Below, piece by piece: positions 1 to 10,692 of a stretch of 64,000 bases of DNA. Source of the DNA: Bacteroidota bacterium (GTDB taxonomy: Bacteria > Bacteroidota > Bacteroidia > Chitinophagales > Chitinophagaceae); contig JABDFS010000003.1 in the NCBI GenBank assembly GCA_013286425.1, forward strand, positions 1 to 64,000, given 5' to 3'. The position numbers and the translations under genes are program-made. Position 1 is the stretch's first letter. Every line of letters starts with the position of its first letter. The notes below the pieces were generated by a model. The model was not told the DNA's origin. It searched no databases and was given only the letters and a program-made list of their open reading frames with translations.

Positions 1-320
1 GCAAACGTTCTCTTGTACTTTTTACTGATTATTCTGTTCGTGAAATTGTAAGCTGACTGGTAAATCGCCGGGAATAATTAATCGTGCCATAAGTGTAATA
101 GATTTTGCTTGTTATTGAAAAGAGCTTGATTTACTTAAAGTGGTTTCGTTGGTTGTTTGGTTTGAATTCGGAATTGAATGAATAAAATATAAAGCAGTTT
201 TGAATTTGTAGCGGGAAGTTTTTAATGTGATACATGCTTAACCATAAAACCATCTTTTTTTACCGTAATCAACTTGTCTACATTCAATAAATACCAACCT
301 TCATTGGTTATAGTTAATGT

Positions 321-1595
321 ATGCTAAAGTATTTTAGGAGACCCGGTAAGGTTTCCGGTATTTCTTCTTTACTAAAACTAACGCTTTTACCAGGTGCGGT
401 GCTGGTTTGCATAATGGCAGCGGCACAATCGCAATCAGCTGATTCAATAAAAATTAAAAAGGCTACGGATCAGCCTGCGCAAAAGCCCTCCAACATGGAA
501 GTCTATGGCTTTATTCTCACCGATGTTATTTATGATTTCAAACAAATGGATCCTAAATGGTTTGATGTACCGAGGCCCAGTAAGTTACCTGCCTATAAAG
601 ATCAATTTGCTCCTGACGGGCAGGTTTATTTTTGTGGCCGGCAAACAAGATTTGGAGTGAAAAGTTATATATCAACACCATTAGGCCCATTAACTACTTT
701 GTTTGAATTTGACCTGTTTGGATCGGGTGTGGATGCAGGGCAAACAACTTTTCATCTTTGCCATGCTTATGGCGAGCTGGGGAAATTTGGAGTTGGCCAA
801 ACCTGGAGCCCGTTTGTGGATATAGATGTATTTCCGAATGATCTTGAATATTGGGGGCCCAATGGAATGGCTAACATCCGTAATCCCCAGATTCGTTATA
901 TGCCTATACAGGGTGATTCAAAATTGACGATAGCATTAGAGAAACCCGGTGGTACTGCAGATGATGGAATATATGCGGATATGATAGAGCTAAAACATGT
1001 TAAACCCCAATTTAGCTTGCCCGATCTTACTGCAGAATATCGCCGCAGCATGCCCTGGGGTTACGTAGAGCTTGCCGGTATACTGAACCAACTTAAATGG
1101 AAAGACCTTGATACTACAGGTGTTAATTATAGCGGAAAGCAAACAGGCTGGGGCCTTAACCTTAGTTCAAGAATTAAAGTGTTTACACAAGACATAATTC
1201 ACCTGCAGTTGCTTTACGGAAAAGGCATTGAGAATTATGTAAGAGATGCTCCCGCAAATATTGGAATCAAAAACACAGGCACAAATTCCATTGAAGGCGT
1301 TGCGCTGCCCATTACAGGCTTTGTAGGTTTCTTCGATCATTACTGGAATAATAAATTCAGCAGTACAATCGATAATTCAAACGGGCAGGCGCCTGACGCT
1401 TTTAAAACAGGAGAATATGCAATAACCGATCTTATTTATACTCCTGTTAAGAATGTGATCTTAGAAATAGAACTTCAATATCCCGATAGAAAAAATTTTA
1501 GCGATGGCTGGACGGCCACCGATCCAAGAATACAATTTTCATTCAGATTTAATTTTTCTAAAAAGCTTTATTATGAAACCAATACAACACAGTAA
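321..1595 (+). CDS. DcaP-like outer-membrane porin
   Basis: 424 aa ORF, N-terminal signal segment, beta-barrel-like sequence with GRQTRFGVKSYI...FEFDLFG and terminal aromatic strand typical of DcaP/trimeric porin-like proteins. Confidence 0.7.
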   Translation: MLKYFRRPGKVSGISSLLKLTLLPGAVLVCIMAAAQSQSADSIKIKKATDQPAQKPSNMEVYGFILTDVIYDFKQMDPKWFDVPRPSKLPAYKDQFAPDGQVYFCGRQTRFGVKSYISTPLGPLTTLFEFDLFGSGVDAGQTTFHLCHAYGELGKFGVGQTWSPFVDIDVFPNDLEYWGPNGMANIRNPQIRYMPIQGDSKLTIALEKPGGTADDGIYADMIELKHVKPQFSLPDLTAEYRRSMPWGYVELAGILNQLKWKDLDTTGVNYSGKQTGWGLNLSSRIKVFTQDIIHLQLLYGKGIENYVRDAPANIGIKNTGTNSIEGVALPITGFVGFFDHYWNNKFSSTIDNSNGQAPDAFKTGEYAITDLIYTPVKNVILEIELQYPDRKNFSDGWTATDPRIQFSFRFNFSKKLYYETNTTQ

Positions 1596-2427
1596 ATTAT
1601 TGGCAAACGGGTTTTGTTTTGCTATGCTTCTTTTGCCTGCCTGCAACAGTACAAACAATGGGCAACAGAAAACATCAGATTCAAATACTTTAGATCATTC
1701 TCATACGGATACTTCATTAAGTGATAATAAAGTGAAGGCCAAAGCGCCTGATGCAAATAATAAAACCGAACAGGGTTATGCGCTTCCCAGGAATACCGCA
1801 AACCTTGCACAGTCGCCCATTGATATTATTTCAGGCGATGCAGATACAGACGGGATGGAACAAGTTTATTTTACTTTTCATTCAGATATTAATGTTACAG
1901 AAAACCTCGGCCATACGATCGAGCTTGAATTTAAAGAAGGAAGCACCTGTATTGTGAATGGTAAAGATTATGCAAGTAAACAATTTCATTTTCATACGCC
2001 GTCTGAACACCTGGTTGACGATGTAACTTTTCCTATGGAAATGCATATAGTAAATGTTTTACAGGATTCTGCCAATAAGCCATCTTATCTTGTTGTAGCA
2101 GTGCTTTTCAAAATGGGAGCAGAAAACAAATTCCTTAAAGAACTCCTGGATAAGATTCCGGCGGAGGAAGGAGGAAAAGACACATTGCAAACCGGTGAGG
2201 TAAAGCTTGATGATCTGTTTTCCCAATTCACCAAGAATGATATTAAATCTTACTACACCTATAACGGTTCATTAACCACTCCCCCATTTACAGAAAGCGT
2301 TCATTGGGTAGTTATGAAACATATTGTAGAAGCTTCAGAAGACCAGATCATGGCTATTGAAAAAATGGAAGGCAATAATGCAAGACATGTTCAAGCGCTT
2401 AATAACAGGAAAGTTTATAATGAATAA
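1573..2427 (+). CDS. Alpha-type carbonic anhydrase, predicted lipoprotein
   Basis: Start refined to ATG 1573 (MKPIQHSK...LLLPACNS lipobox); motifs QSPIDI, QFHFHTPSEH, YNGSLTTPPFTESVHWVV are alpha-CA hallmarks. Confidence 0.92.
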   Translation: MKPIQHSKLLANGFCFAMLLLPACNSTNNGQQKTSDSNTLDHSHTDTSLSDNKVKAKAPDANNKTEQGYALPRNTANLAQSPIDIISGDADTDGMEQVYFTFHSDINVTENLGHTIELEFKEGSTCIVNGKDYASKQFHFHTPSEHLVDDVTFPMEMHIVNVLQDSANKPSYLVVAVLFKMGAENKFLKELLDKIPAEEGGKDTLQTGEVKLDDLFSQFTKNDIKSYYTYNGSLTTPPFTESVHWVVMKHIVEASEDQIMAIEKMEGNNARHVQALNNRKVYNE

Positions 2428-2430
2428 TAA

Positions 2431-2493
2431 ACGTCATTTCCGCGAAGGCGGAAATCTCATAATTAAACATTGCAATGCTTCAAATAATGAGAT
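2431..2493 (-). repeat. Dispersed palindromic intergenic element, copy 1
   Basis: TTTCCGCgaagGCGGAAA hairpin followed by 40-nt imperfect palindrome ATCTCATAATTAAACATTGCAATGCTTCAAATAATGAGAT; second diverged copy near 21925. Confidence 0.6.
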
Positions 2494-2504
2494 ACCGATT
2501 AGCT

Positions 2505-3350
2505 CTACAGCATTATATTATCTATCAATCTTACCTCTTCAATAAATGCAGCTGCCAATGCGATCAATTGTTTATGCTTTGTTTCGTTGGTAACAGGCAG
2601 TAAAGTTTCAGCATCACAAACTTCTATGTAATTAATTTCATCAAAACCGTTCTCAAGAATACTGTCTTTTGCTTTTTGAACAAGCTCATCAACAGAGCGA
2701 ACACTTAAATTTTGTTGTATGAAATGAAGTGCTTTGTTCAATATAGCCGCTTTTTCGCGCGCACTGTTGCTTAAACGCATGTTACGGCTGCTCATGGCAA
2801 GCCCGTTTGATTCTCTTGCAATATCAACCGCCTGCACATTGACGGTAGAATAAAATTGCTGCATCATCTTTTTAAGGATTAGATATTGCTGGTAATCTTT
2901 TCTTCCCAAGAAGAGCGTGTTTGGGTTTACGATCTCCAGCAAACGGAACACCACATTACAAACACCCTGGAAATGGCCTGGCCTGTATTTCCCTTCCTGG
3001 ATATTTTCAAGATAACCAATATCAAAATGCTGAAGCTTATTTATTCCACCAGGATAAATTTCATTTACTGAAGGCAGAAAAAGTATATTGGTGTTATTGG
3101 TTTCCAGCAAAAAAATATCATTCTCAATAGTAACAGGATATTTTTCAAAATCCTTTTTATCGTTGAATTGTGTAGGGTTTACAAAAATGCTGCATACTGT
3201 AATATTGCAGGTTTTCCGGCTTTCTTTTATTAATGAAAGGTGCCCTTCATGCAGCGCACCCATTGTTGGTACAAAGCCTATTGTAAGGCTTTTGTTTCGC
3301 AGTTTGTTAAGATAATGTTGCAGTGTTGCGGTGGTCTTAAATAGTATCAT
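2505..3350 (-). CDS. panC: Pantothenate synthetase
   Basis: GFVPTMGALHEGHLSLI, SIFVNPTQFN, GRKDYQQYLILKKM, SSRNMRLS motifs. Confidence 0.97.
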   Translation of the reverse strand: MILFKTTATLQHYLNKLRNKSLTIGFVPTMGALHEGHLSLIKESRKTCNITVCSIFVNPTQFNDKKDFEKYPVTIENDIFLLETNNTNILFLPSVNEIYPGGINKLQHFDIGYLENIQEGKYRPGHFQGVCNVVFRLLEIVNPNTLFLGRKDYQQYLILKKMMQQFYSTVNVQAVDIARESNGLAMSSRNMRLSNSAREKAAILNKALHFIQQNLSVRSVDELVQKAKDSILENGFDEINYIEVCDAETLLPVTNETKHKQLIALAAAFIEEVRLIDNIML

Positions 3351-3406
3351 TAGAGGGATTTAACAGCGTTCAAACGCATTCACTAATTATTTACAAAGCA
3401 TTTCTT

Positions 3407-3414
3407 TACCTTTG
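3407..3414 (+). promoter_or_regulatory. Bacteroidota-type -7 promoter element (TACCTTTG)
   Basis: Matches TAnnTTTG consensus about 46 bp upstream of the GT5-like start codon. Confidence 0.4.
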
Positions 3415-3459
3415 CACTCTTATTTTTTTTCGTGTCAAGTTTCAAAACTGGTTTTCTTA

Positions 3460-4275
3460 ATGTCAACAAAGAAAAGAATTTTATTTATAGCGACGGAAAT
3501 GTCGCCGTACCTGGAGCTTACAGAATTTGCTGAGATTGTTAATAAACTTGCTATTAAATGCAATGATAACGGATACGAAGTACGTTGCATTATGCCAAGG
3601 TTTGGTGTGATAAATGAAAGAAGGCACAGGCTACATGAAGTGGTTAGATTATCCGGTATTAATGTTTCAATTGATAACGACGATTATCCTTTACAGATAA
3701 AAGTTGCTTCGCTTCCTAATGCGAGGTTACAGATCTATTTCCTGGATAATGAAGATTTTTTCAGGCGCAAATATATTTTTCATGATGAGCATGAGCATTG
3801 GTATGATGACAATGATTTGCGCACGATCTTCTTTTGCAAAGGCGCATTAGAAACTGTAAAAAAATTCGGATGGCCGCCAGATATTATTCATTGCAGTGGC
3901 TGGATGACGGGATTAATTCCGATGTACCTGAAAACAGTGTATAAACGGGAGCCTGTTTTTTTACACAGCAAGGTCATCTTCACTATTGGTCAGAATACAT
4001 TTAAAGAAAAGCTTGGTAAATCATTCCTTGAAAGAGCTTCTATTCATGCCAACATAAAGGATAAAGAGCTTGAATTTTACAAAGACGCTAATAACACAGC
4101 GATGTTCAGAGGCGGTGCACATTATGCAGATACCATAACTTTTGGTGCTGATAAAATTGATAAAAAACTTGTTGAAGAATTTGCTAAATCAAGAGGCAAA
4201 AAGATACTTCCATATAACAAGGAAAGTGATTTAACAGACTATTTAGAATTGTATAACGAGCTTGCGTCGAAGTAA
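3460..4275 (+). CDS. Short glycogen/starch synthase-like protein (GT5 catalytic N-terminal domain only)
   Basis: Start refined to MSTKKRILFIATEMSPY; ends at 271 aa without a C-terminal GT1-type lobe. Confidence 0.75.
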   Translation: MSTKKRILFIATEMSPYLELTEFAEIVNKLAIKCNDNGYEVRCIMPRFGVINERRHRLHEVVRLSGINVSIDNDDYPLQIKVASLPNARLQIYFLDNEDFFRRKYIFHDEHEHWYDDNDLRTIFFCKGALETVKKFGWPPDIIHCSGWMTGLIPMYLKTVYKREPVFLHSKVIFTIGQNTFKEKLGKSFLERASIHANIKDKELEFYKDANNTAMFRGGAHYADTITFGADKIDKKLVEEFAKSRGKKILPYNKESDLTDYLELYNELASK

Positions 4276-4282
4276 AAATTTC

Positions 4283-5692
4283 ATGAATTCATCTCTCTCC
4301 CGCTTTACTTTTTTTTTGTTTTTTGTGTCGATTTTTTCCTGTACAAAAATAGCAACTACTAATATTGGTACCGGGCTTATTCCACCTGCTGATGGTGTTA
4401 TTACGAAAGATACTATCCTGGAAATAAAAACAAAAAATGCCGGGTATGACAGCACTTCTGTTGGCATATCAGATAATCATATTTTGGGTTATGTGAATGA
4501 TGTGGTTTTTGGTACTACAACTGCTTCACTTAACTTCCAGGTTGCACCGCTGATTTCAGGCTTTTCATGGGGTATTGATAAATCGGAGGTTGTATTGGAT
4601 TCTGTTGTGCTATGCCTTGCTTACAAAGGTGTGTGGGGCGATTCAACACAGCCGCTTAAAGTGCACGTGTATACGATGGATCCCGAAGTTGTATTTAAGA
4701 ATGATTCATCATACAACAATACCCGCACATTTGAAAAAGGACAGGAAATAAGTGAATTCAGTTCCGGAACAACCATCTACCCTACAATACTGGACGGTGT
4801 TGATACAACTGAGGGATATTATAAAGAGGTTACAACAAGCCAGATAAGAATAAGATTAAGTAACTCTTTCGGACAGCAGGTTATTAACCTGGATTCAGCC
4901 AATGCCTTTATAAATGATTCTACTTTTTATAATTACCTGCGTGGCCTGATTGTAGAACCTGACGCTACAGGACATTCATTATTACAGGTAAACCTGACTG
5001 ATACAACCACGCATCTTTCTTTTTATTATCACTCAAGAGACCTTACAGACACTTTAACCAGAAGGTTTGAAGCGAATGATCTTACTTCGGCAAACTGCAA
5101 TACCATACTTAGAAATTACCAGGGAACACAGATACCATCATACATTGCCGGAACAGGCACAAACGATGATGAAGTGTTTATGCAAACAAGTCCGGGTACT
5201 TATACCAACATTGATGTTTCATCTATCATGGGGTTGCCTAACTTAATTATTCATCGCGCAGAAATATTAATGTACCAGATACCGGATGGTGATAGTTATT
5301 TAACACCACCAAATCTTTTCCTGGCAGCATATAAGCCTGACTCTGTGTATTCTTTTGCAGTGCCTAATGACATAACTTTCTATGGCACCAGTATAAGTAA
5401 CCTTACACAATTTGGTGTTTATCCAAGATTAAACAGCAGTACCGGCACTTATTATTACAGCTTCGATATTTCACGCTATGTGCAGGGAATTATAACAAGA
5501 AGCGACACCTTGTTTAATTTGAGGCTTACAGCACCTTACAATCAATACATCTACACAGATCAAACATATACTTATGCCGTACCTATTGCAGCACCATCGC
5601 TGAATACAGTAGGCATAGGAAGAGTACGTTTAGGTGGCGGTAATAATTCACAGTATAAAATGAAATTACACATCGTGTATTCATTGCCATAA
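4283..5692 (+). CDS. DUF4270-family lipoprotein
   Basis: Signal/lipobox FFVSIFSCTK, GTGLIPPADGV, DDVVFGTTTASLNFQ; 8 bp downstream of the GT5-like gene. Confidence 0.8.
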   Translation: MNSSLSRFTFFLFFVSIFSCTKIATTNIGTGLIPPADGVITKDTILEIKTKNAGYDSTSVGISDNHILGYVNDVVFGTTTASLNFQVAPLISGFSWGIDKSEVVLDSVVLCLAYKGVWGDSTQPLKVHVYTMDPEVVFKNDSSYNNTRTFEKGQEISEFSSGTTIYPTILDGVDTTEGYYKEVTTSQIRIRLSNSFGQQVINLDSANAFINDSTFYNYLRGLIVEPDATGHSLLQVNLTDTTTHLSFYYHSRDLTDTLTRRFEANDLTSANCNTILRNYQGTQIPSYIAGTGTNDDEVFMQTSPGTYTNIDVSSIMGLPNLIIHRAEILMYQIPDGDSYLTPPNLFLAAYKPDSVYSFAVPNDITFYGTSISNLTQFGVYPRLNSSTGTYYYSFDISRYVQGIITRSDTLFNLRLTAPYNQYIYTDQTYTYAVPIAAPSLNTVGIGRVRLGGGNNSQYKMKLHIVYSLP

Positions 5693-5707
5693 TTTTATTC
5701 TGAACAG

Positions 5708-5715
5708 TATATTTG
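5708..5715 (+). promoter_or_regulatory. Bacteroidota-type -7 promoter element (TATATTTG)
   Basis: TAnnTTTG match 19 bp before the metK ATG, with TTG about 21 nt upstream. Confidence 0.45.
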
Positions 5716-5734
5716 CACTCCCAATAAAAAAATT

Positions 5735-6988
5735 ATGCCTTATTTATTTACTTCTGAAAGCGTGTCTGAAGGACATCCTGATAAAATTGCAGACCAGATA
5801 TCTGACGCATTGATAGATAATTTTCTTGCTTTTGATGAAGACAGCAAAGTTGCCTGTGAAACGCTTGTAACAACTGGACAGGTTGTATTAGCCGGCGAGG
5901 TTAGATCGAAAGCATATCTTGATGTGCAGGAAATTGCACGCGGCGTTATCCGCAAGATTGGCTATACAAAAAGCGAGTATATGTTTGAAGCGCATTCATG
6001 TGGTGTGCTTTCAGCCATTCATGAACAATCAGCAGACATTAACCAGGGCGTTGACAGGGCAAGTAAAGAAGAGCAAGGCGCAGGCGACCAGGGAATGATG
6101 TTTGGTTATGCGATAAATGAAACCGAAGAGTTTATGCCTTTGGCATTAAATATCGCACACAAAATATTGATCGAATTGGCTGTACTTCGCCGCGAGAATA
6201 ATGAAATAAAATATTTAAGGCCTGATGCAAAGAGCCAGGTTACACTTGAATACAGCGACAACAATAAACCTTTGCGTATTGATGCAATTGTTGTATCAAC
6301 ACAGCATGATGATTTTGATACAGAAGAAGTCATGCTTAAAAAGATCAAAGAAGATGTTTTAAATATTCTTATTCCAAGATTAAAGGCAAAAAATCCAACA
6401 TTCGCACATTTGTTTTCAGGCGATATAAAGTATCATATCAATCCAACAGGCAAGTTTGTTATCGGTGGCCCGCACGGCGACACCGGTTTAACAGGCAGGA
6501 AAATTATTGTTGATACTTATGGCGGAAAAGGTGCACATGGTGGTGGTGCTTTCAGTGGAAAAGATCCAAGCAAGGTTGACCGTTCTGCAGCGTATGCGAC
6601 AAGGCATATCGCAAAAAATTTAGTAGCTGCAGGTATTTGCGATGAAGCATTGGTACAAGTATCTTATGCAATTGGCGTTGCAAGACCAACAAGTATTAAT
6701 GTAAAAACATTCGGTACTTCAAAAGTTGACCTGAGTGATGGTGAGATAAGCAAAAAGATTGAGAACATATTTGATCTTCGTCCTTACTTTATTGAACAAC
6801 GTTTAAAGCTGCGTAATCCTATTTACAGCGAAACTGCAGCGTATGGACATATGGGCCGCAAGAATGAAACAATTGAAAAAACATTTTCTTCCCCAGAAGG
6901 CAGAAAGGTTACAAAAACAGTTGAATTATTTACATGGGAAAAGCTTGATTACGTTGATAAAATAAAAGAAGCATTTGATATCGCTTAG
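5735..6988 (+). CDS. metK: S-adenosylmethionine synthetase
   Basis: [52 protein letters not shown]. Confidence 0.98.
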   Translation: MPYLFTSESVSEGHPDKIADQISDALIDNFLAFDEDSKVACETLVTTGQVVLAGEVRSKAYLDVQEIARGVIRKIGYTKSEYMFEAHSCGVLSAIHEQSADINQGVDRASKEEQGAGDQGMMFGYAINETEEFMPLALNIAHKILIELAVLRRENNEIKYLRPDAKSQVTLEYSDNNKPLRIDAIVVSTQHDDFDTEEVMLKKIKEDVLNILIPRLKAKNPTFAHLFSGDIKYHINPTGKFVIGGPHGDTGLTGRKIIVDTYGGKGAHGGGAFSGKDPSKVDRSAAYATRHIAKNLVAAGICDEALVQVSYAIGVARPTSINVKTFGTSKVDLSDGEISKKIENIFDLRPYFIEQRLKLRNPIYSETAAYGHMGRKNETIEKTFSSPEGRKVTKTVELFTWEKLDYVDKIKEAFDIA

Positions 6989-7012
6989 AACGAAAAGCAA
7001 ATACTTAGTTAT

Positions 7013-7046
7013 AAAAAAAGTCCCGTCAAAAAAACGGGACTTTTTA
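7013..7046. terminator. Bidirectional intrinsic terminator between metK and clpB
   Basis: AAAAAAAGTCCCGTcaaaaaaACGGGACTTTTT hairpin with A/T tracts on both sides, between convergent genes. Confidence 0.85.
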
Positions 7047-7061
7047 TTTAGTAATATTTCT

Positions 7062-9680
7062 TTACTTAACGTGCTCAGCAACTTCATTTCTGAATACAAC
7101 CACACCATCAAAAACATCAATCAACACAGGGTTAGTTTTATCAATATCACCGGCAAGTATTTTCTTACTTAACTGGTTTACTATTTCTTTTTGAATTAAA
7201 CGTTTTAAAGGCCTTGCGCCAAACTGCGGATCAAATCCTGTTTCAGATAAATAATCAATTAGATAATCAGTGAATTCCAGTTCGATATGATTCTGGCGAA
7301 GCAATTTTTGCAATGCATTTAATTGTATGCGGACAATGTTCTTTATTTCTTTTTTCAACAATGGCTGGAACATAATTATCTCATCAACCCTGTTTAAAAA
7401 TTCAGGACGAATTGTTTGACGCAACAAATTCATCACCTCTACTTTCGCACGTTCTGAAACTTCTTCAACATTATTTTCATTTACATCTTCAAAAGCTTCC
7501 TGAATAAGATTGCTTCCGATGTTACTCGTCATGATGATAATTGTATTTTTGAAATTCACCACGCGACCTTTATTATCAGTTAATCTTCCATCATCTAAAA
7601 CCTGCAATAAAACATTCCAAACATCAGGGTTTGCTTTTTCAATTTCATCCAGCAACACAACACTGTAAGGTTTGCGGCGAACGGCTTCTGTTAATTGCCC
7701 GCCTTCATCATAACCAACATAACCCGGAGGTGCACCAACCAAACGGGACACAGTATGCTTTTCCTGGTATTCACTCATGTCAATACGCGTCATCATACTT
7801 TCATCATCAAACAGATATTCTGCAAGCGCTTTTGCCAACTCTGTCTTACCAACACCGGTTGTACCTAAAAAAATGAATGAACCGATAGGTTTTTTAGGAT
7901 CCTGCAAACCTGCACGACTTCTGCGCACTGCATCAGCAACTGCAGTAATTGCTTCTTCCTGGCCAACCACTCTTTCATGTAAATGTTCTTCCAGGTGTAA
8001 TAATTTTTCACGTTCGCTTTGCATCATCCTTGTTACAGGAATGCCGGTTGCTTTTGCAACATTCTCTGCAATATCTTCTGCATCTACTTCTTCTTTCATT
8101 AACCTGCGGCCATGCTTGCTGAACTCATTCAACTGCTTTGTATAATCATTAATAATTTGCTCCTGGTCTTTTATTTTACCATAACGTATTTCAGCAACTC
8201 TTCCATAATCACCATTACGCTCTGCCTGTTCTGCTTCTAATTTTAATTGTTCGATAGAAGCTTTTGCATTCTGAATTTTTTCAACAAGCTCTTTCTCCTG
8301 TGACCATTTTGCTTTCAACGTATCACGCTCAACACTTAAGTTGCTTATTTCAATATTGAGTGACCTTAATTTCTCTTCATCATTTTCACGCTTGATGGCT
8401 TCACGTTCAATTTCCAATTGACGAATCTGCCTTTCAAGATTATCCAACTCTTCAGGCATTGAATTCATTTCAAGTCGAAGTTTTGCAGCGCTTTCATCAA
8501 TCAGATCAATTGCTTTATCAGGCAAAAATCTATCAGTGATATACCTGCTTGACAATTCAACTGCGGCAACAACAGCTTCATCTTTTATACGCACATGATG
8601 ATGCGTTTCATAACGGTCTTTCAATCCGCGCAAAATAGAAATGGCATCCTCAACACCTGGTTCATCAATCATCACTTTTTGAAAACGGCGTTCCAGTGCT
8701 TTATCTTTTTCAAAGAATTTCTGATATTCATTCAATGTAGTTGCACCTACTGCTCTCAGCTCGCCACGTGCCAATGCAGGCTTTAAAATATTCGCTGCAT
8801 CCATTGCGCCTTCGCCCCCACCGGCACCAACCAACGTGTGAATTTCATCTATAAAAAGAATGATCTCGCCATCACTGTTGCCCACTTCTTTTACAACACT
8901 TTTCAATCTTTCTTCAAACTCACCTTTATATTTCGCTCCCGCAATAAGCTGGCCCATATCCAAAGCATAAATAATTTTTGACTTAAGGTTTTCAGGCACA
9001 TCACCATTTACAATGCGATGCGCAATGCCTTCTGCGATGGCAGTTTTACCAACGCCAGGTTCACCAACAAGAATGGGGTTATTTTTAGTTCTTCGCGAAA
9101 GAATGTGTAAGGTTCTTCTTATCTCCTCATCACGGCCAATAACAGGATCAAGTTTACCCTGCCTTGCCATTTCGTTTAAGTTCTTTGCATATTTATTCAA
9201 TGCATTAAACTCCTGTGTTTGCGTTTGAGAATTTACAGTTTCACCTTTACGCAGATCTTTTACAGCAGTAACCAATCCTTTTTCAGTAAGGCCTGCATTC
9301 TTTAATATTTTAGCTGATGCATCATTGCCTTGTAAAATTGCAAGCAACAAATGTTCAGGCGTAATAAACTCATCATTGAATTGTTTTAATACAGCACCGG
9401 CACGCAACACAACATTATTTGCATCGCGGCTTACAGATTGCGCTGCTTCACCCCCGTTTTGTTTAGGAAGTTTATTCAATGCTTCATCCAACTTACTTTC
9501 AAGTAAATTGATGGTAACATTATTTTTCTTCAACAGGTATTCAACAGGAGAATCTTCCTGCTCCAACAAAGCCTTTAAAATATGCTCTGTTTCAATATTT
9601 GGATTTGCATTATTAAAAGCAAGCTGCTGCGCCTGTTGAAACGCTTCTGCTGCTTTAATAGTAAAGTTTCCTAAGTTCAT
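7062..9680 (-). CDS. clpB: ATP-dependent chaperone ClpB
   Basis: 872 aa, Clp N-domain, two AAA modules ([31 protein letters not shown]), ClpB middle coiled coil. Confidence 0.98.
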   Translation of the reverse strand: MNLGNFTIKAAEAFQQAQQLAFNNANPNIETEHILKALLEQEDSPVEYLLKKNNVTINLLESKLDEALNKLPKQNGGEAAQSVSRDANNVVLRAGAVLKQFNDEFITPEHLLLAILQGNDASAKILKNAGLTEKGLVTAVKDLRKGETVNSQTQTQEFNALNKYAKNLNEMARQGKLDPVIGRDEEIRRTLHILSRRTKNNPILVGEPGVGKTAIAEGIAHRIVNGDVPENLKSKIIYALDMGQLIAGAKYKGEFEERLKSVVKEVGNSDGEIILFIDEIHTLVGAGGGEGAMDAANILKPALARGELRAVGATTLNEYQKFFEKDKALERRFQKVMIDEPGVEDAISILRGLKDRYETHHHVRIKDEAVVAAVELSSRYITDRFLPDKAIDLIDESAAKLRLEMNSMPEELDNLERQIRQLEIEREAIKRENDEEKLRSLNIEISNLSVERDTLKAKWSQEKELVEKIQNAKASIEQLKLEAEQAERNGDYGRVAEIRYGKIKDQEQIINDYTKQLNEFSKHGRRLMKEEVDAEDIAENVAKATGIPVTRMMQSEREKLLHLEEHLHERVVGQEEAITAVADAVRRSRAGLQDPKKPIGSFIFLGTTGVGKTELAKALAEYLFDDESMMTRIDMSEYQEKHTVSRLVGAPPGYVGYDEGGQLTEAVRRKPYSVVLLDEIEKANPDVWNVLLQVLDDGRLTDNKGRVVNFKNTIIIMTSNIGSNLIQEAFEDVNENNVEEVSERAKVEVMNLLRQTIRPEFLNRVDEIIMFQPLLKKEIKNIVRIQLNALQKLLRQNHIELEFTDYLIDYLSETGFDPQFGARPLKRLIQKEIVNQLSKKILAGDIDKTNPVLIDVFDGVVVFRNEVAEHVK

Positions 9681-9848
9681 ATATAATCGTTTACTGTAAT
9701 TGGTTTAATTCAATTCAGCCATATACATTATCAAAAATCATTCATAAAGGTAGTTATGTGCTTAAAATGAAACTATGTCACTTGAAACCATCATTTTATG
9801 AAATTATTTCAGCTTTAATTAAATTTTACTGCAAAGATTTCCTATCGC

Positions 9849-9856
9849 TACATTTG
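9849..9856 (+). promoter_or_regulatory. Bacteroidota-type -7 promoter element (TACATTTG)
   Basis: TAnnTTTG match 27 bp before ATG 9883. Confidence 0.35.
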
Positions 9857-9882
9857 TGCAAACGAAAAAGGATTATTACTGC

Positions 9883-10692
9883 ATGAAGCGACTATTTTTT
9901 ACGCTAACTTTATTTATTTGCTGCACTTATTCATTAAAAGCACAGGATGAAAAAAAACACTTGTTTTATGGAATGTATTTGCAATGGGGTTATAACGCCG
10001 AGTGTTATACGCATAGCAATATTTTTTTCAAGATGAGTAACGGAGATAATTTCACTTTACATCACGCAAAAGCGCATGACCAGGGAGATTACAGCGACAT
10101 TTACAGGCATCCTGAAGAAGTATCAATACCCCAGTATAATTATCGCTTTGGGTTTTACCTGGACAAAAATTTTACAAAAGCGATTGAAATAAATTTTGAC
10201 CATGCAAAATATGTTGTAACAGATGGACAAACCGTGCATGTAACCGGTACTATCGATAAGCAACAGGTAGATGGCGACAGTGTTTTAAATGCACAAACAT
10301 TTTTACATTTTGAACATACAGATGGAGCTAACTGGTTGCATATAAATTATGTTGGGCAAAACACCTTGTTTCAAACAAGATCTAAATCGCGCGACTTACT
10401 TACACTTATTTACAAAGGCGGCGCAGGCATTAATATTCCACGAACAGATTTTACATGGAAAGGCGATCGTTTAAACAATAACTTTCATGTGGCGGGCTAT
10501 AATATCAGCGTTGAAGCAGGAGTAAGATTTTATATGCTTAAAAACTTCTTCCTGGAAACCACAGGTAAAACAGGCTATGTACGATACGTTGATGCACTCG
10601 CCAACACCTCTACAGCTAAAGGCAACAGGGCTTCACAGGGATTAGGTTACCTCGAGGCAATAGCAACACTTGGTTACCAGTTTAAATTTTAG
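9883..10692 (+). CDS. Predicted outer-membrane beta-barrel protein
   Basis: Signal peptide MKRLFFTLTLFICCTYSLKAQ, beta-rich sequence ending in YQFKF. Confidence 0.6.
   Translation: MKRLFFTLTLFICCTYSLKAQDEKKHLFYGMYLQWGYNAECYTHSNIFFKMSNGDNFTLHHAKAHDQGDYSDIYRHPEEVSIPQYNYRFGFYLDKNFTKAIEINFDHAKYVVTDGQTVHVTGTIDKQQVDGDSVLNAQTFLHFEHTDGANWLHINYVGQNTLFQTRSKSRDLLTLIYKGGAGINIPRTDFTWKGDRLNNNFHVAGYNISVEAGVRFYMLKNFFLETTGKTGYVRYVDALANTSTAKGNRASQGLGYLEAIATLGYQFKF

Noticed and set aside
1-60. Possible C-terminus of an upstream gene (e.g. KRSLVLFTDYSVREIVS*)
   Set aside because: Too short to choose between frames at the window edge.
7631-9639. Plus-strand ORFs inside clpB (7631-7876, 7777-8145, 9013-9228, 9325-9639)
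   Set aside because: Antisense shadows of a clearly coding clpB frame, with no motif or independent gene signal.
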